64,000 nt of DNA from Salinisphaera shabanensis E1L3A (GCF_000215955.2 NZ_AFNV02000014.1:45079-109078), one strand, 5' to 3'; shown: positions 42,972 through 50,964, numbered from the stretch's first letter. Notes: a model not told the origin generated them from the sequence alone. Numbers and translations: made by a program.

Positions 42972-43711
42972 GCGGGCTGCGCGTGTATTGGCTGGACCCG
43001 AATACGCCTGACGGTGCCTTTCCCGACCCGGAACTGGCGCTGGATGAACCCAACGGCCTGCTCGCCATGGGCGGCGACCTGTCACCGCAACGCCTACGGC
43101 GCGCCTACGCGCAAGGTATCTTCCCCTGGTACAACCCGGACGAGTCGGTGCTGTGGTGGTGCCCCGACCCGCGCACGGTATTCGAAACCGACGCCGTTCA
43201 CATCTCCCGCCGACTCAGGCGTACGCTTGCCAAGGCCGACTATGCCGTCACGCTCGACGAAGACTTCAACAGCGTGATCAGCAACTGTGCCGGCACACGC
43301 GCGGGCAATCCCGGCACCTGGCTCGGCCCGGAAATGCGCGCGGCTTATGCCAAACTTCATGCCCTGGGCGACGCCCACTCCATCGAAGTCTGGCGCGACG
43401 GCACACTGATCGGTGGTTTGTATGGCGTCGCGCTGGGGCGCATGTTCTTCGGCGAATCGATGTTTTCGCGTGAGAGCGATGCCAGCAAGATCGCGCTGGT
43501 CTGGCTTGCACGCCAACTCCATGCCTGGGGCTTCCCGCTACTCGACGGCCAGGTCGGCTCGGACCACCTTTATCGCATGGGCGCGATCGACCTCCCCCGC
43601 AGCAAGTTCCTCAAGATCGTACGCCAAGCGATCAGCAAACCCGGACCGTCCGGCGCCTGGCATTTCGATATCGACGCCCCCGCCAACCCGGACCATATCG
43701 GCAGCAGATAA
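42968..43711 (+). CDS. aat: leucyl/phenylalanyl-tRNA--protein transferase
   Basis: Aat adds leucine or phenylalanine from tRNA to proteins with N-terminal Arg or Lys, marking them for ClpS-ClpAP (N-degron pathway). The 247-residue product contains FPDPELALDEPNGLLAMGGD, QGIFPWYNPDE, the conserved WWCPDPR and GGLYGVALGRMFFGESMFS. It uses a GTG start overlapping the previous stop. The neighbour infA, and often clpA/clpS, is the usual context. Confidence 0.97.
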   Translation: MSGLRVYWLDPNTPDGAFPDPELALDEPNGLLAMGGDLSPQRLRRAYAQGIFPWYNPDESVLWWCPDPRTVFETDAVHISRRLRRTLAKADYAVTLDEDFNSVISNCAGTRAGNPGTWLGPEMRAAYAKLHALGDAHSIEVWRDGTLIGGLYGVALGRMFFGESMFSRESDASKIALVWLARQLHAWGFPLLDGQVGSDHLYRMGAIDLPRSKFLKIVRQAISKPGPSGAWHFDIDAPANPDHIGSR

Positions 43712-43798
43712 TCGGTTACGGCGCCTACAGGATTGAACCGCCGCCGTAAATCACCGATAATCCACCGGTTAAACCGTCAGAATCGAGATCAGGAGTCA

Positions 43799-44017
43799 AT
43801 GGCCAAAGAAGACCACATCGAGATGGAGGGCACGGTCGTCGAGACGCTGCCTAACACCACCTTCCGCGTAAAGCTGGAAAACGGACACATCGTCACTGCC
43901 CATATTTCCGGCAAGATGCGTAAACACTATATTCGTATTCTGCGGGGCGATACCGTCACGGTACAGATCACGCCCTACGACCTGAGCAAGGGCCGAATCA
44001 CCTACCGCGGCCGATAG
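43799..44017 (+). CDS. infA: translation initiation factor IF-1
   Basis: IF-1 binds the 30S A site during initiation. The 72-residue product is a full OB-fold protein of the usual length, starting [15 protein letters not shown] and ending GRITYRGR. An AGGAG ribosome binding site precedes the ATG by 3-4 nt. A longer in-frame start would add 22 basic residues and is rejected. Confidence 0.98.
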   Translation: MAKEDHIEMEGTVVETLPNTTFRVKLENGHIVTAHISGKMRKHYIRILRGDTVTVQITPYDLSKGRITYRGR

Positions 44018-44036
44018 GTGACGTTTCGCGTCACCT
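44016..44036 (+). terminator. hairpin overlapping the infA stop codon
   Basis: Arms AGGTGACG (44016-44023) and CGTCACCT (44029-44036) form an 8-bp stem with a 5-base loop and a weak T-rich tail. It is the likely end of the infA transcript. Confidence 0.55.
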
Positions 44037-44107
44037 TCTGACGCGTTCGGATGTGCCCACTCGCGTCACTTCGACCGCAAACCCGCGTTCAATAAGAATT
44101 TATAAGA

Positions 44108-44123
44108 TGGCACGCCACGTGCT
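44108..44123 (+). promoter_or_regulatory. sigma-54 promoter of the first pilin gene
   Basis: TGGCACG (44108-44114), four bases, then GTGCT (44119-44123) gives GG and GC elements with the exact 10-bp spacing of a -24/-12 promoter. The only deviation in the -12 box is G for T. It lies 58 bp before the ATG. Pilin genes are commonly sigma-54 dependent through PilS/PilR. Confidence 0.85.
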
Positions 44124-44180
44124 ATAACACTGGTGCGTCACCACTCGGCGTCCTAATTCACGCTCAATCGGGGGAACCCA

Positions 44181-44678
44181 ATGCAGAAGCAACAAGGCTT
44201 TACTCTCATCGAACTGATGATCGTCGTCGCGATCATCGGCATCTTGGCGGCGATTGCTATCCCGCAGTATCAGAATTATGTCGCACGCTCGCAGATGTCT
44301 GAGGCAATGACTCTTGCAAGCGGCGTAAAAACAGATGTGGCAGAAATTTATAACACTACAGGCTCGGTTTCTTCGGCGGATAGCAGTACCGATTCTGCAG
44401 CCAGCCAAATCCCGCCGTCTTCACAAATTAGCGGCACTTACGTTGATAACGTTGCTGTCTCAGATGGTGTTATTACGGCAACACTTCGTGGTACCGGCAG
44501 CGACGTGAGTGCAGCTATCCAAGGCAAGAAAGTTCAACTTACGCCGGGCGTAACCACAGGGGCGGGGTTCACAGCCTTAAGTTCAGCAACTGCGTCAGAG
44601 GTAGGGTCCATTACGTGGGAATGCAAAAGCGACGCGGAAGCGAAATATCTCCCGGGGAGCTGTACGTCAGGGCTGTAA
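44181..44678 (+). CDS. pilA: type IV major pilin, first copy
   Basis: The 165-residue prepilin has a six-residue leader ending in Gly (MQKQQG) and the class III cleavage site before [20 protein letters not shown], with Phe at +1 and Glu at +5. A cysteine pair near the C-terminus ([16 protein letters not shown]) forms the expected disulfide loop. It is exported and polymerised by the type IV pilus machine. The sigma-54 promoter and a strong terminator make it a single-gene unit. The body uses more A/T-ending codons than the surrounding genes, suggesting transfer. It is clearly divergent from the two pilins that follow. Confidence 0.93.
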   Translation: MQKQQGFTLIELMIVVAIIGILAAIAIPQYQNYVARSQMSEAMTLASGVKTDVAEIYNTTGSVSSADSSTDSAASQIPPSSQISGTYVDNVAVSDGVITATLRGTGSDVSAAIQGKKVQLTPGVTTGAGFTALSSATASEVGSITWECKSDAEAKYLPGSCTSGL

Positions 44679-44714
44679 AAAATTGCCTTCTGCAAGCATT
44701 ATATAATAGCTAGC

Positions 44715-44744
44715 AAGCCCACCTCCCGAGGTGGGCTTTTTATT
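44715..44744 (+). terminator. rho-independent terminator after the first pilin gene
   Basis: Arms AAGCCCACCT and AGGTGGGCTT with the loop CCCG form a 10-bp stem followed by a T-run. Confidence 0.95.
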
Positions 44745-44778
44745 GGTTCATCGCAGATTAGTGGGAAGAGTTGCGAAG

Positions 44779-45584
44779 AAAAGGGGCCAGACACGTTTTT
44801 GCTAGGAATGCCGCTTAATAGCCCAAGCACTCGCCGAACCCGCCGATGCCTCGCCTGCCCCGCTTTAATCTTGTCGACGTGCCGCAGCACGTGATTCACC
44901 GCGGCAATAATCGCCAGGCCTGTTTTTTCGAACCTGACGATTATCTGTTCTATATCGACTGCTTGAAGTCTGCCGCTGATCAGGAAAGCTGCGATATTCA
45001 TGCGTACGGCTTGATGACGAACCATGTGCATATTCTCGCTACCCCGCGACGACACCATGCCGTTTCCCGCATGATGCAGTCCGTCGGTCGGCGGTATGTG
45101 CAGTACGTCAATAAACGAAACCAGCGGACCGGTACCCTATGGGAAGGCCGCTACAAAGCCAGCCTAATTTAGGCCGAGCGATATCTATTGACCTGTCAAC
45201 GCTACATCGAGTTGAACCCAGTCCGGGCCAAGAGCTTGGCCGACAGACCTGAGAACTATCGCTGGTCCAGCTACCATGCCAATGCGCTGGGGCGCGGGGA
45301 CGCGTGGCTCACGCCGCACCCGCTCTATTCCGATCTCGGCCGGACTCCCGTCAACCGGCAGGCACACTACCGCGCTTTATTCGCCGAGCCCCTCCCGCCA
45401 GAGGCGATACACGAGATACGACAGAGCGTAAATCAGGGCGTCGCACTCGGTGGAGAGCAATTCAGAGATCAGATCGAAGCCGCACTGGACATCCGAGCCC
45501 GACCGGGAAATCGCGGACGTCCGCGCAAACGCAAGGCATAATCGAAGCCAATCGGTAGGTCCTATTATCGTGTCTGCCCCCTTT
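44779..45584 (+). mobile_element. decayed RAYT element with imperfect inverted ends
   Basis: The left end AAAAGGGGCCAGACACG (44779-44795) and the right end CGTGTCTGCCCCCTTT (45569-45584) are inverted copies with one mismatch. They enclose a REP-associated tyrosine transposase gene broken by a stop codon. The ends are diverged relatives of those of the second element at 46316-47156; both left ends are followed by GCTAGGA within 10 bases. Confidence 0.75.
44846..45541 (+). pseudogene. REP-associated tyrosine transposase, interrupted by an in-frame TAG
   Basis: The frame is 232 codons long including the stop, exactly like the intact copy downstream, but codon 110 (45170-45172) is TAG where the intact copy has a glutamate codon (SLI-stop-AERYLL versus SLVEAERYLL). 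No frameshift is present; the two halves stay in the same frame. The HUH-type histidine pair (TNHVHILATP) lies before the stop, and the helix YRWSSYHANALGRGDAWL after it. The protein is therefore probably inactive unless the amber codon is suppressed. Confidence 0.88.
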
Positions 45585-45744
45585 AGAGATATCGAGATAT
45601 TTAGCTATGGCGGCCGTTCATTGTTTAGCTGTAAGCACGGCTCGCTAGAATGGGCTTGCCGCCGATAAACCTTCCGGTGATCGCGACCAATTTGCAACAG
45701 TGCCATGGCGAGCGACTGTCGTTGGCATTTTCGGGAGAGCCACA

Positions 45745-46221
45745 ATGACCCAGCCCTCGCCGCTTCAATCCGGCTTCACGCTGATTGAAGTGATGATCGT
45801 GGTTGCGATCATCGGCATTCTCGCGGCGATCGCGGTGCCGACCTACTCGAACTATGTCGCCCGCGCACAGTTTTCCGAGGCGCTCACTCTGGTTAGTGGC
45901 GTGAAAACCGCGGTGGCGGATGCCTATCAGAGCCGCGACGACCTCGACGGGATTGATAATGGCGTCGGCTCGATACCGGCGGCCAGCGCCATAACGGGCA
46001 CCTATGTGGAGAATGTCGTAGTCGCCGATGGCATTATCACAGCCACATTCAAGACGGATAGCGCACTCGATGGCAAGACCATGACGTTGATACCCACGAT
46101 CAACAAAGACGCATTGGCCTGGCAATGCACCACAACGGCGCCGCCCGCCAAGGCGCCTTCGACCTGTAACGAAGCGACGCCAAATAATATCGGTTCAGAC
46201 ACGGTGCCGATCACGGACTAG
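45745..46221 (+). CDS. type IV pilin, second copy
   Basis: The 158-residue prepilin has a ten-residue leader ending in Gly (MTQPSPLQSG) before [20 protein letters not shown]. The globular part has a C-terminal cysteine pair (WQCTT...STCNE) about 17 residues apart. It is nearly identical to the third pilin (four residue differences in the mature protein), but its leader peptide differs. GGGAG precedes the ATG by 8 nt. No sigma-54 promoter is visible upstream. The start chosen gives the short prepilin leader; an upstream ATG would add 15 residues. Confidence 0.9.
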   Translation: MTQPSPLQSGFTLIEVMIVVAIIGILAAIAVPTYSNYVARAQFSEALTLVSGVKTAVADAYQSRDDLDGIDNGVGSIPAASAITGTYVENVVVADGIITATFKTDSALDGKTMTLIPTINKDALAWQCTTTAPPAKAPSTCNEATPNNIGSDTVPITD

Positions 46222-46312
46222 GTGTGATCTCTCAGTAGGTTGTTCATCCGGGCCGCAGTCCCGAAGCTGATGGGTGTTCGAAGTCCGTCAGTTCGAGGAG
46301 CAACCCGGATGA
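45793..46312 (+). repeat. 520-bp direct repeat, copy 1 (pilin body plus IS481 left end)
   Basis: From the ATGATCGTGG inside the pilin N-terminal helix to CCCGGATGA the sequence matches 47400-47919 without any insertion or deletion. I count about 15 mismatches by eye, mostly silent. The two copies are offset by 1607 bp. Confidence 0.93.
46237..46312 (+). mobile_element. 76-bp remnant of an IS481-type left end
   Basis: This stretch is the same as the first 76 bp of the IS481-type element after the third pilin, from AGGTTGTTCA to the transposase start codon. It stops three bases before the left end of the second RAYT element. Confidence 0.8.
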
Positions 46313-46315
46313 GAG

Positions 46316-47156
46316 AAAAGGGGTCAGACACAATTTCCTGCTAGGATCAAAACTCAAAACAAACAACCCGATAACCATGCCCCGCCTGCCCCGCTTCAAT
46401 CTCGTTGATGTGCCACAACACGTGATTCAGCGTGGCAACAATCGTCAGGCCTGCTTTTTCGAGGCGGACGATTATCTGTTCTATCTCGAATGTTTGAAGG
46501 AGGCGTCGAAATCCGCCGGGTGCGATATTCACGCCTACGTGCTGATGACCAACCACGTGCATATTCTCGCCACGCCACGTCGCGACCATGCCGTTTCACG
46601 CATGATGCAGTCAGTCGGTCGGCGGTATGTGCAATACGTCAATAGGAGAAATCAGCGGACCGGCACACTCTGGGAAGGCCGCTACAGGGCGAGTCTGGTT
46701 GAAGCCGAACGGTATCTACTGACCTGTTATCGCTATATCGAATTGAACCCGGTCCGCGCCAAGAGTTTGCCCGATAAGCCGGAGAACTATCGCTGGTCCA
46801 GTTATCATGCCAATGCGCTAGGGCGTGGAGACGCGTGGCTTACGCCGCATCCGCTCTACTCGGATCTCGGCGGATCGCCAGCCGAACGGCAAGCGCGCTA
46901 CCGAGCGCTGTTTACCGAAGCGCTGACGCAAGAGGCGGTACAGGAGATACGACAGACCGTGAATCAAGGCGTCGCACTCGGCGGAGAACAGTTCAGAGAT
47001 CAGATCGAAGCGGCATTGGACATGCGTGCTCGGCCGGGGAGCCGCGGCCGCCCACGTAATCGCCGTAGTTAATGGTGCGATCGCACAGCAGATAGTTACG
47101 GCAGGTAATAACCGATCGACAATGCCGGCGTGTTTTAATTGTGTCTGACCCCTTTT
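46316..47156 (+). mobile_element. intact RAYT element with perfect 20-bp inverted ends
   Basis: The left end AAAAGGGGTCAGACACAATT (46316-46335) and the right end 47137-47156 are perfect inverted copies. The 841-bp unit holds one complete REP-associated tyrosine transposase gene. It sits directly against a truncated IS481-type end. Confidence 0.85.
46377..47072 (+). CDS. REP-associated tyrosine transposase (RAYT, Y1/HUH family)
   Basis: The 231-residue product has the Y1-transposase core: MPRLPRFNLVDVPQHVIQRGNNRQ at the start (key residues PRxxR and HVxxRGNNR), the HUH histidines in TNHVHILATP, and the RAYT helices GTLWEGRYRASLVEAERYLLTCYRYIELNPVRAK (key residues GTLWEGRY and YIELNPVRA). Such proteins process REP-like palindromes and are usually single-copy, vertically inherited 'domesticated' transposases. 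This copy lies between perfect inverted ends with a broken sister 1.5 kb away, so it has moved or been duplicated. Confidence 0.92.
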   Translation: MPRLPRFNLVDVPQHVIQRGNNRQACFFEADDYLFYLECLKEASKSAGCDIHAYVLMTNHVHILATPRRDHAVSRMMQSVGRRYVQYVNRRNQRTGTLWEGRYRASLVEAERYLLTCYRYIELNPVRAKSLPDKPENYRWSSYHANALGRGDAWLTPHPLYSDLGGSPAERQARYRALFTEALTQEAVQEIRQTVNQGVALGGEQFRDQIEAALDMRARPGSRGRPRNRRS

Positions 47157-47351
47157 AGTGGAGATTTTTTGATTGCTCTCAGACGGACTTGATTAGCGGC
47201 GTTCAGGGGTTGCCAGGCTGTTGTTGCCGCTTTTATTTGATTACCACTCGCTAGAAGTTGCCAGCCGCGATAACCCCCTTGGGTAACGGCTATCCATTCG
47301 CAGAAGTGCTTCGCCGAGCGCTCCTAAAAGGCGTTTCTCAGGAGAACAATA

Positions 47352-47828
47352 ATGATCCAGGCTTCGCGGCGCGCGTCCGGCTTCGCGCTGATCGAGCTCA
47401 TGATCGTGGTTGCGATCATCGGCATTCTCGCGGCGATCGCGGTGCCGACCTACTCGAACTATGTCGCCCGCGCACAGTTTTCCGAGGCGCTCAGTCTGGT
47501 TAGTGGTGTGAAGACCGCGGTAGCGGATGCCTATCAGGGCCGCGACGACCTCGACGGGATTGATAACGGCGTCGGCTCGATACCGGCGGCCAGCGCCATA
47601 ACGGGCACCTATGTTGAAAATGTCGTAGTCGCCGATGGCATTATCACGGCCACATTCAAGACGGATAGCGCACTCGATGGCAAGACGATGACGTTGATAC
47701 CCACGATCAACAAAGACGCATTGGCCTGGCAATGCACCACAACGGCGCCGCCCGCCAAGGCGCCTTCGACCTGTAACGCAGCGACGCCGAATAATATCGA
47801 CTCAGACACGGTGCCGATCACGGACTAG
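47352..47828 (+). CDS. type IV pilin, third copy
   Basis: The 158-residue prepilin has a different leader (MIQASRRASG) and the +1 to +5 residues FALIE, with Ala at +2 instead of Thr, followed by [15 protein letters not shown]. From that helix to the stop it is almost the same as the second copy. AGGAG lies 6-7 nt before the ATG. Its upstream region shares only a short TCGCTAGAA...GATAA block with that of the second copy, and no sigma-54 site is visible. The IS481-type element begins 15 bp after the stop. Confidence 0.9.
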   Translation: MIQASRRASGFALIELMIVVAIIGILAAIAVPTYSNYVARAQFSEALSLVSGVKTAVADAYQGRDDLDGIDNGVGSIPAASAITGTYVENVVVADGIITATFKTDSALDGKTMTLIPTINKDALAWQCTTTAPPAKAPSTCNAATPNNIDSDTVPITD

Positions 47829-47919
47829 GTGTGATCTCTCAGTAGGTTGTTCATCCGGGCCGCAGTCCCGAAGCTGATGGGTGTTCGAAGTCCGTCACTT
47901 CGAGGAGCAACCCGGATGA
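47400..47919 (+). repeat. 520-bp direct repeat, copy 2
   Basis: Partner of 45793-46312. Here the repeat runs on into a full-length IS481-type element, so this is the ancestral arrangement of the IS end. Confidence 0.93.
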
Positions 47920-48849
47920 ACACGCACAAGAATGCGCGTCTGACCGTTCACGGTCGAGCCCACTTGGTCCAGTGCATCGTCGATGATGGCTTGCGACCGG
48001 TCGAGGCTGCACAGGCGGTTGGCGTGAGCGCGCGAACGGCCTACAAATGGCTTCACCGTTATAAAGCGCACGGCTGGCCGGGATTGGTCGAGCGCAGTTC
48101 TCGGCCGACGCGTTGTCCGCATCAGCTGTGTTCGGCCAAGCGCGACCGGATCATCGCATTACGCCGAGCACGCCGGATCTATCGAGATATCGCCGAGACG
48201 GTTGGCGTGCCCGTATCGACGGTGGCTCGTGTGTTGCGCCGGGCTGGCTTGAACCGGCTCTCGGCGCTTCACCCGGCACCGCCGGTGCGGCGCTACGAAC
48301 AAGACGCGCCGGGTGATCTGCTGCATCTGGACATCAAGAAGCTGGGGCGCTTCGAGCGCCCTGGGCATCGCGTGACCGGCGATCGGCAAGCCGGCCGCTC
48401 ACGCGGCGCCGGCTGGGACTACGTGCATGTGGCCATCGATGATCACAGCCGAATCAGCTGGGCGACGATCAGGCCGGATGAGAGCGGCGCCAGCGCCTGG
48501 CGTGCGTTGATCGCGGCCGTGCGGTACTACCGCCACCTGGTGTAACTATCCGGGGCGTGCTCACCGATAACGGCGCCTGCTATCAGTCCTGGGTGTTCGC
48601 CCGTGCTTGCCGTCGTCTGGGTATTCGGCACCGCCGCACGCGGGCTTATCGGCCGCGTACCAACGGCAAGGCCGAGCGACTGATTCAGACCGCACTGCGC
48701 GAATCGGCGTACGCGCGGTCTTACCCACACTCAGATCAGCGTGCGGCTCATCTGCCGCGCTGGCTGCACCACTACAATTGGCATCGACCGCATGCCAGTC
48801 TCGATTATCAACCACCCGTCAGCCGACTCGGCTTGTCCGTGAACAACCT
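47844..48849 (+). mobile_element. IS481-type insertion sequence, about 1.0 kb
   Basis: AGGTTGTTCA at the left (47844-47853) and its complement TGAACAACCT at the right (48840-48849) mark likely ends. The enclosed transposase has IS481-type DDE motifs. The exact ends and any target duplication cannot be fixed by eye. Confidence 0.75.
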
Positions 48850-48868
48850 GGTGGGGTTACACAGCTAG
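47916..48868 (+). pseudogene. IS481-family transposase, frameshifted
   Basis: The first part, from ATG 47916, has the helix-turn-helix (VSARTAYKWLHRYKAHG) and the first catalytic Asp (LLHLDIKKLGRF), then ends at TAA 48543-48545. The second part, in another frame from about 48535, has the second Asp (LTDNGACY) and the catalytic Glu (TNGKAERLIQ). Adding one G in CTGGTG near 48537-48542 restores the usual family sequence (L-G-V-T-x-x-x-V-x-TDNG). A single-base deletion thus breaks the gene; a sequencing error is the alternative. Confidence 0.85.
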
Positions 48869-49051
48869 CCGCCTCCGAGCGGGTTTTGGCACACGCGAGT
48901 TTTCCCAACACGCCTGTCCCGCCATACCCGAAGCCCTCCGGTTCAAATGCGTGCTGATCCAAGGTGGAAAGTTCGCCTGAAGGGCTTCTGCAGAAAGGGA
49001 TTGAATCGCCCCGGGTTCGTCGGAGGCTCCAACTCTTGAGAGACTGGAGCC

Positions 49052-49372
49052 ATGAAAGCAAGCAAACGTTATTCCCCTGAAGTTCGCCAGCGTGCGGTTC
49101 GGATGGTCTTCGATCATCAGGGCGAGTACGCCTCGCAGTGGGCGGCGATCGGCTCGATTGCGGGCAAGTTCGGATGCACCGCTCAGACGCTGTGTAACTG
49201 GGTACGCCAGGCCGAGCGTGATCGCGGGCTGCGCGATGGCCAGACCACAGAAGAACGTGAGCGCGTCAAAGCGCTTGAGCGCGAGAACCGCGAGTTGAAG
49301 CGCGCCAATGAGATCCTGCGCAAGGCCTCTGCGTATTTTGCCCAGGCGGAGCTCGACCGCCGAGGCAAGTGA
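49052..49372 (+). CDS. IS3-family transposase OrfA
   Basis: The 106-residue product is a typical IS3 OrfA: a helix-turn-helix ([27 protein letters not shown], key residues WxAI..IA.KxG...TL..WV) and a leucine-zipper-like helix ([24 protein letters not shown], key residues [19 protein letters not shown]). It is complete, but OrfB is truncated, so no active transposase can be made from this copy alone. Confidence 0.9.
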   Translation: MKASKRYSPEVRQRAVRMVFDHQGEYASQWAAIGSIAGKFGCTAQTLCNWVRQAERDRGLRDGQTTEERERVKALERENRELKRANEILRKASAYFAQAELDRRGK

Positions 49373-49545
49373 TGGTCGATTTCATCGACGACCATCGTCG
49401 GGTTTACGGTGTCGAGCCGATCTGCCGGATAGTGCCGATCGCACCGTCGACCTATTACGACGCCAAGACCCAGCAGGCCGATGCCACGCGGCGTTCGGTA
49501 CGCGCCCAGCGCGACACCGCCGTGTCCGAGGCGACCCAAGACCCA
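49372..49545 (+). pseudogene. IS3-family transposase OrfB, N-terminal fragment
   Basis: The frame overlaps the OrfA stop and gives [19 protein letters not shown] and IAPSTYYDAK, the standard OrfB N-terminus. It is lost after about RRSVRAQRDTA. The DDE domain is missing; the open frame then runs antisense into pelG. End approximate. Confidence 0.8.
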
Positions 49546-49578
49546 AGCCGGCCTATGCCGTTGATTCGCCTTTGCTTG

Positions 49579-50961
49579 TCAGCCCTGGCGCTGCAGCATG
49601 AACGTTTGGTAGGTCAGCTTCTGGAATTCACGATCCAGGAACGCCAGGCCAACGAGCGACGAGATCATCAGCGAGATGGCGAAGCCATAGCCGTAAAAGA
49701 TCGCGCCCAGGTACATGCTCAGTAAGGTGAGCAACACGTTGCTGACGAAGAACAGCAGACAAAGCCCCAGCGCGATCTTGAGCTTATCGAGATAGAAGAT
49801 CACGTTGAGAATCGCCATGAACAAGACCTGCATGCCCACGGCAACGATATCGATATTGAACAGCGGCACGTAGTACGGTGAGAAGCCCAGCCAGTCGATC
49901 AGCGATGGTGCGATCAGCAACAGCGCGACCACTGTGATGCCCTGAATCTTGAAGATGTCGTAGACACCCTGCTGCACGGTCTCGACCATGCGATCGAGGC
50001 GCAGTTCGATATGGCCGAGCGTATCGCCACCGCGTACGGCGTCGTAGTAGGCATCGTAGCGTTCGGCAAAATCGGTTTCCAGGCGAATCAGGAACACGGC
50101 CATGCCCGGCACGATCGACAGATACGCGAGAAAGATCGGAAAATCGTAGATCGGCGACGCACGCAGCGGCCCGATGACCTGCTCCGAAGTGGCCGGGTTA
50201 TACCAGAACAGAAACTTGTCGGCCCAGATACCGAGGTTGTAGAACAGCCCGGTAAAGGCAAGCGAGCGATACGTCATCTTCGCATGACGAATATCGAAGG
50301 CTGCGATCTTGTCGCCTGGGTAATAACGCAGGACCAGGAACAGCAGAATATAGAACAGGATGCCCTGGCCGATCACGAAGCCGCCAAGCAGGCCTTCAAG
50401 ATCGTAGCGCCGCAGCGCCATACCAAGCATGAAGGTAATCGCATAGCCGATGAAGAACGCCCAAAGCACCTGGCGATAGGCTTTCATGCCCGTAATGAAC
50501 ACCGTGATGCACCAGATATTGGTGAGCAGCACGAAGCCGACGAACATCTCGACGCGATACAACAGCGGCGTATCACCAAACAGCGTGATCAACACCGTCA
50601 GACCGATCGCGGCGGCGAGCACGTTCATCATCGTGAGCAGGCCGATCAGGTTCGGCAGAATCGTGCCGTCCTTCTTCTCGAACAGCCGGTCGGCAACGAA
50701 GCGGGTGAACAGCAACTGCGCGATGCCTGACAGGCTCAGCGAAGCAGCCACCAGATAGGTGACCGACACCAGAAACTGCCAGATCTGTTGCGAACGATCC
50801 GGCAAAAGCCCGAGCGTGAGCAGCCCGATCGCCATAATGACCAGAATCGACAGAACCCACGGCCCGGAGCTGATGATGCCCGCGTAGCCATACGCGCGCA
50901 GCAGACCGAAGTAACTGTCCTTGCGTAGCAGCTTGCGCAGCTCGAAACCGATACCGGCCAT
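49579..50961 (-). CDS. pelG: Pel polysaccharide exporter subunit PelG
   Basis: PelG is an inner-membrane protein of the MATE/MOP exporter superfamily, thought to move Pel across the inner membrane with PelD, PelE and PelF. The 460-residue product starts MAGIGFELRKLLRKDSYFGL, the family hallmark, and has about 12 membrane segments. It lies 3 bp after pelF and is the last pel gene. The IS3 fragment ends just beyond its stop without visibly damaging the C-terminus. Confidence 0.97.
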   Translation of the reverse strand: MAGIGFELRKLLRKDSYFGLLRAYGYAGIISSGPWVLSILVIMAIGLLTLGLLPDRSQQIWQFLVSVTYLVAASLSLSGIAQLLFTRFVADRLFEKKDGTILPNLIGLLTMMNVLAAAIGLTVLITLFGDTPLLYRVEMFVGFVLLTNIWCITVFITGMKAYRQVLWAFFIGYAITFMLGMALRRYDLEGLLGGFVIGQGILFYILLFLVLRYYPGDKIAAFDIRHAKMTYRSLAFTGLFYNLGIWADKFLFWYNPATSEQVIGPLRASPIYDFPIFLAYLSIVPGMAVFLIRLETDFAERYDAYYDAVRGGDTLGHIELRLDRMVETVQQGVYDIFKIQGITVVALLLIAPSLIDWLGFSPYYVPLFNIDIVAVGMQVLFMAILNVIFYLDKLKIALGLCLLFFVSNVLLTLLSMYLGAIFYGYGFAISLMISSLVGLAFLDREFQKLTYQTFMLQRQG

Positions 50962-50964
50962 GCC

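Larger units (their letters stand above)
49002..49560 (+). mobile_element. 3'-truncated IS3-family element (IS407/IS51-like)
   Basis: The left end begins TGAATCGCCCCGGGTTC, the usual terminal pattern of this IS3 subgroup. OrfA is complete and OrfB is cut after about 50 codons. No matching right end is found before pelG, whose 3' end lies within 20-40 bp. The right limit is approximate. Confidence 0.8.

Noticed and set aside
45542..45744. Sigma-54 promoter before the second pilin
   Set aside because: TGGCGG and TTGCA strings occur but never with the 10-bp GG-GC spacing.
44108..49560. CRISPR-like or integron cassette array
   Set aside because: Repeats are long pilin and transposon segments; no short regular repeats with spacers and no integrase.
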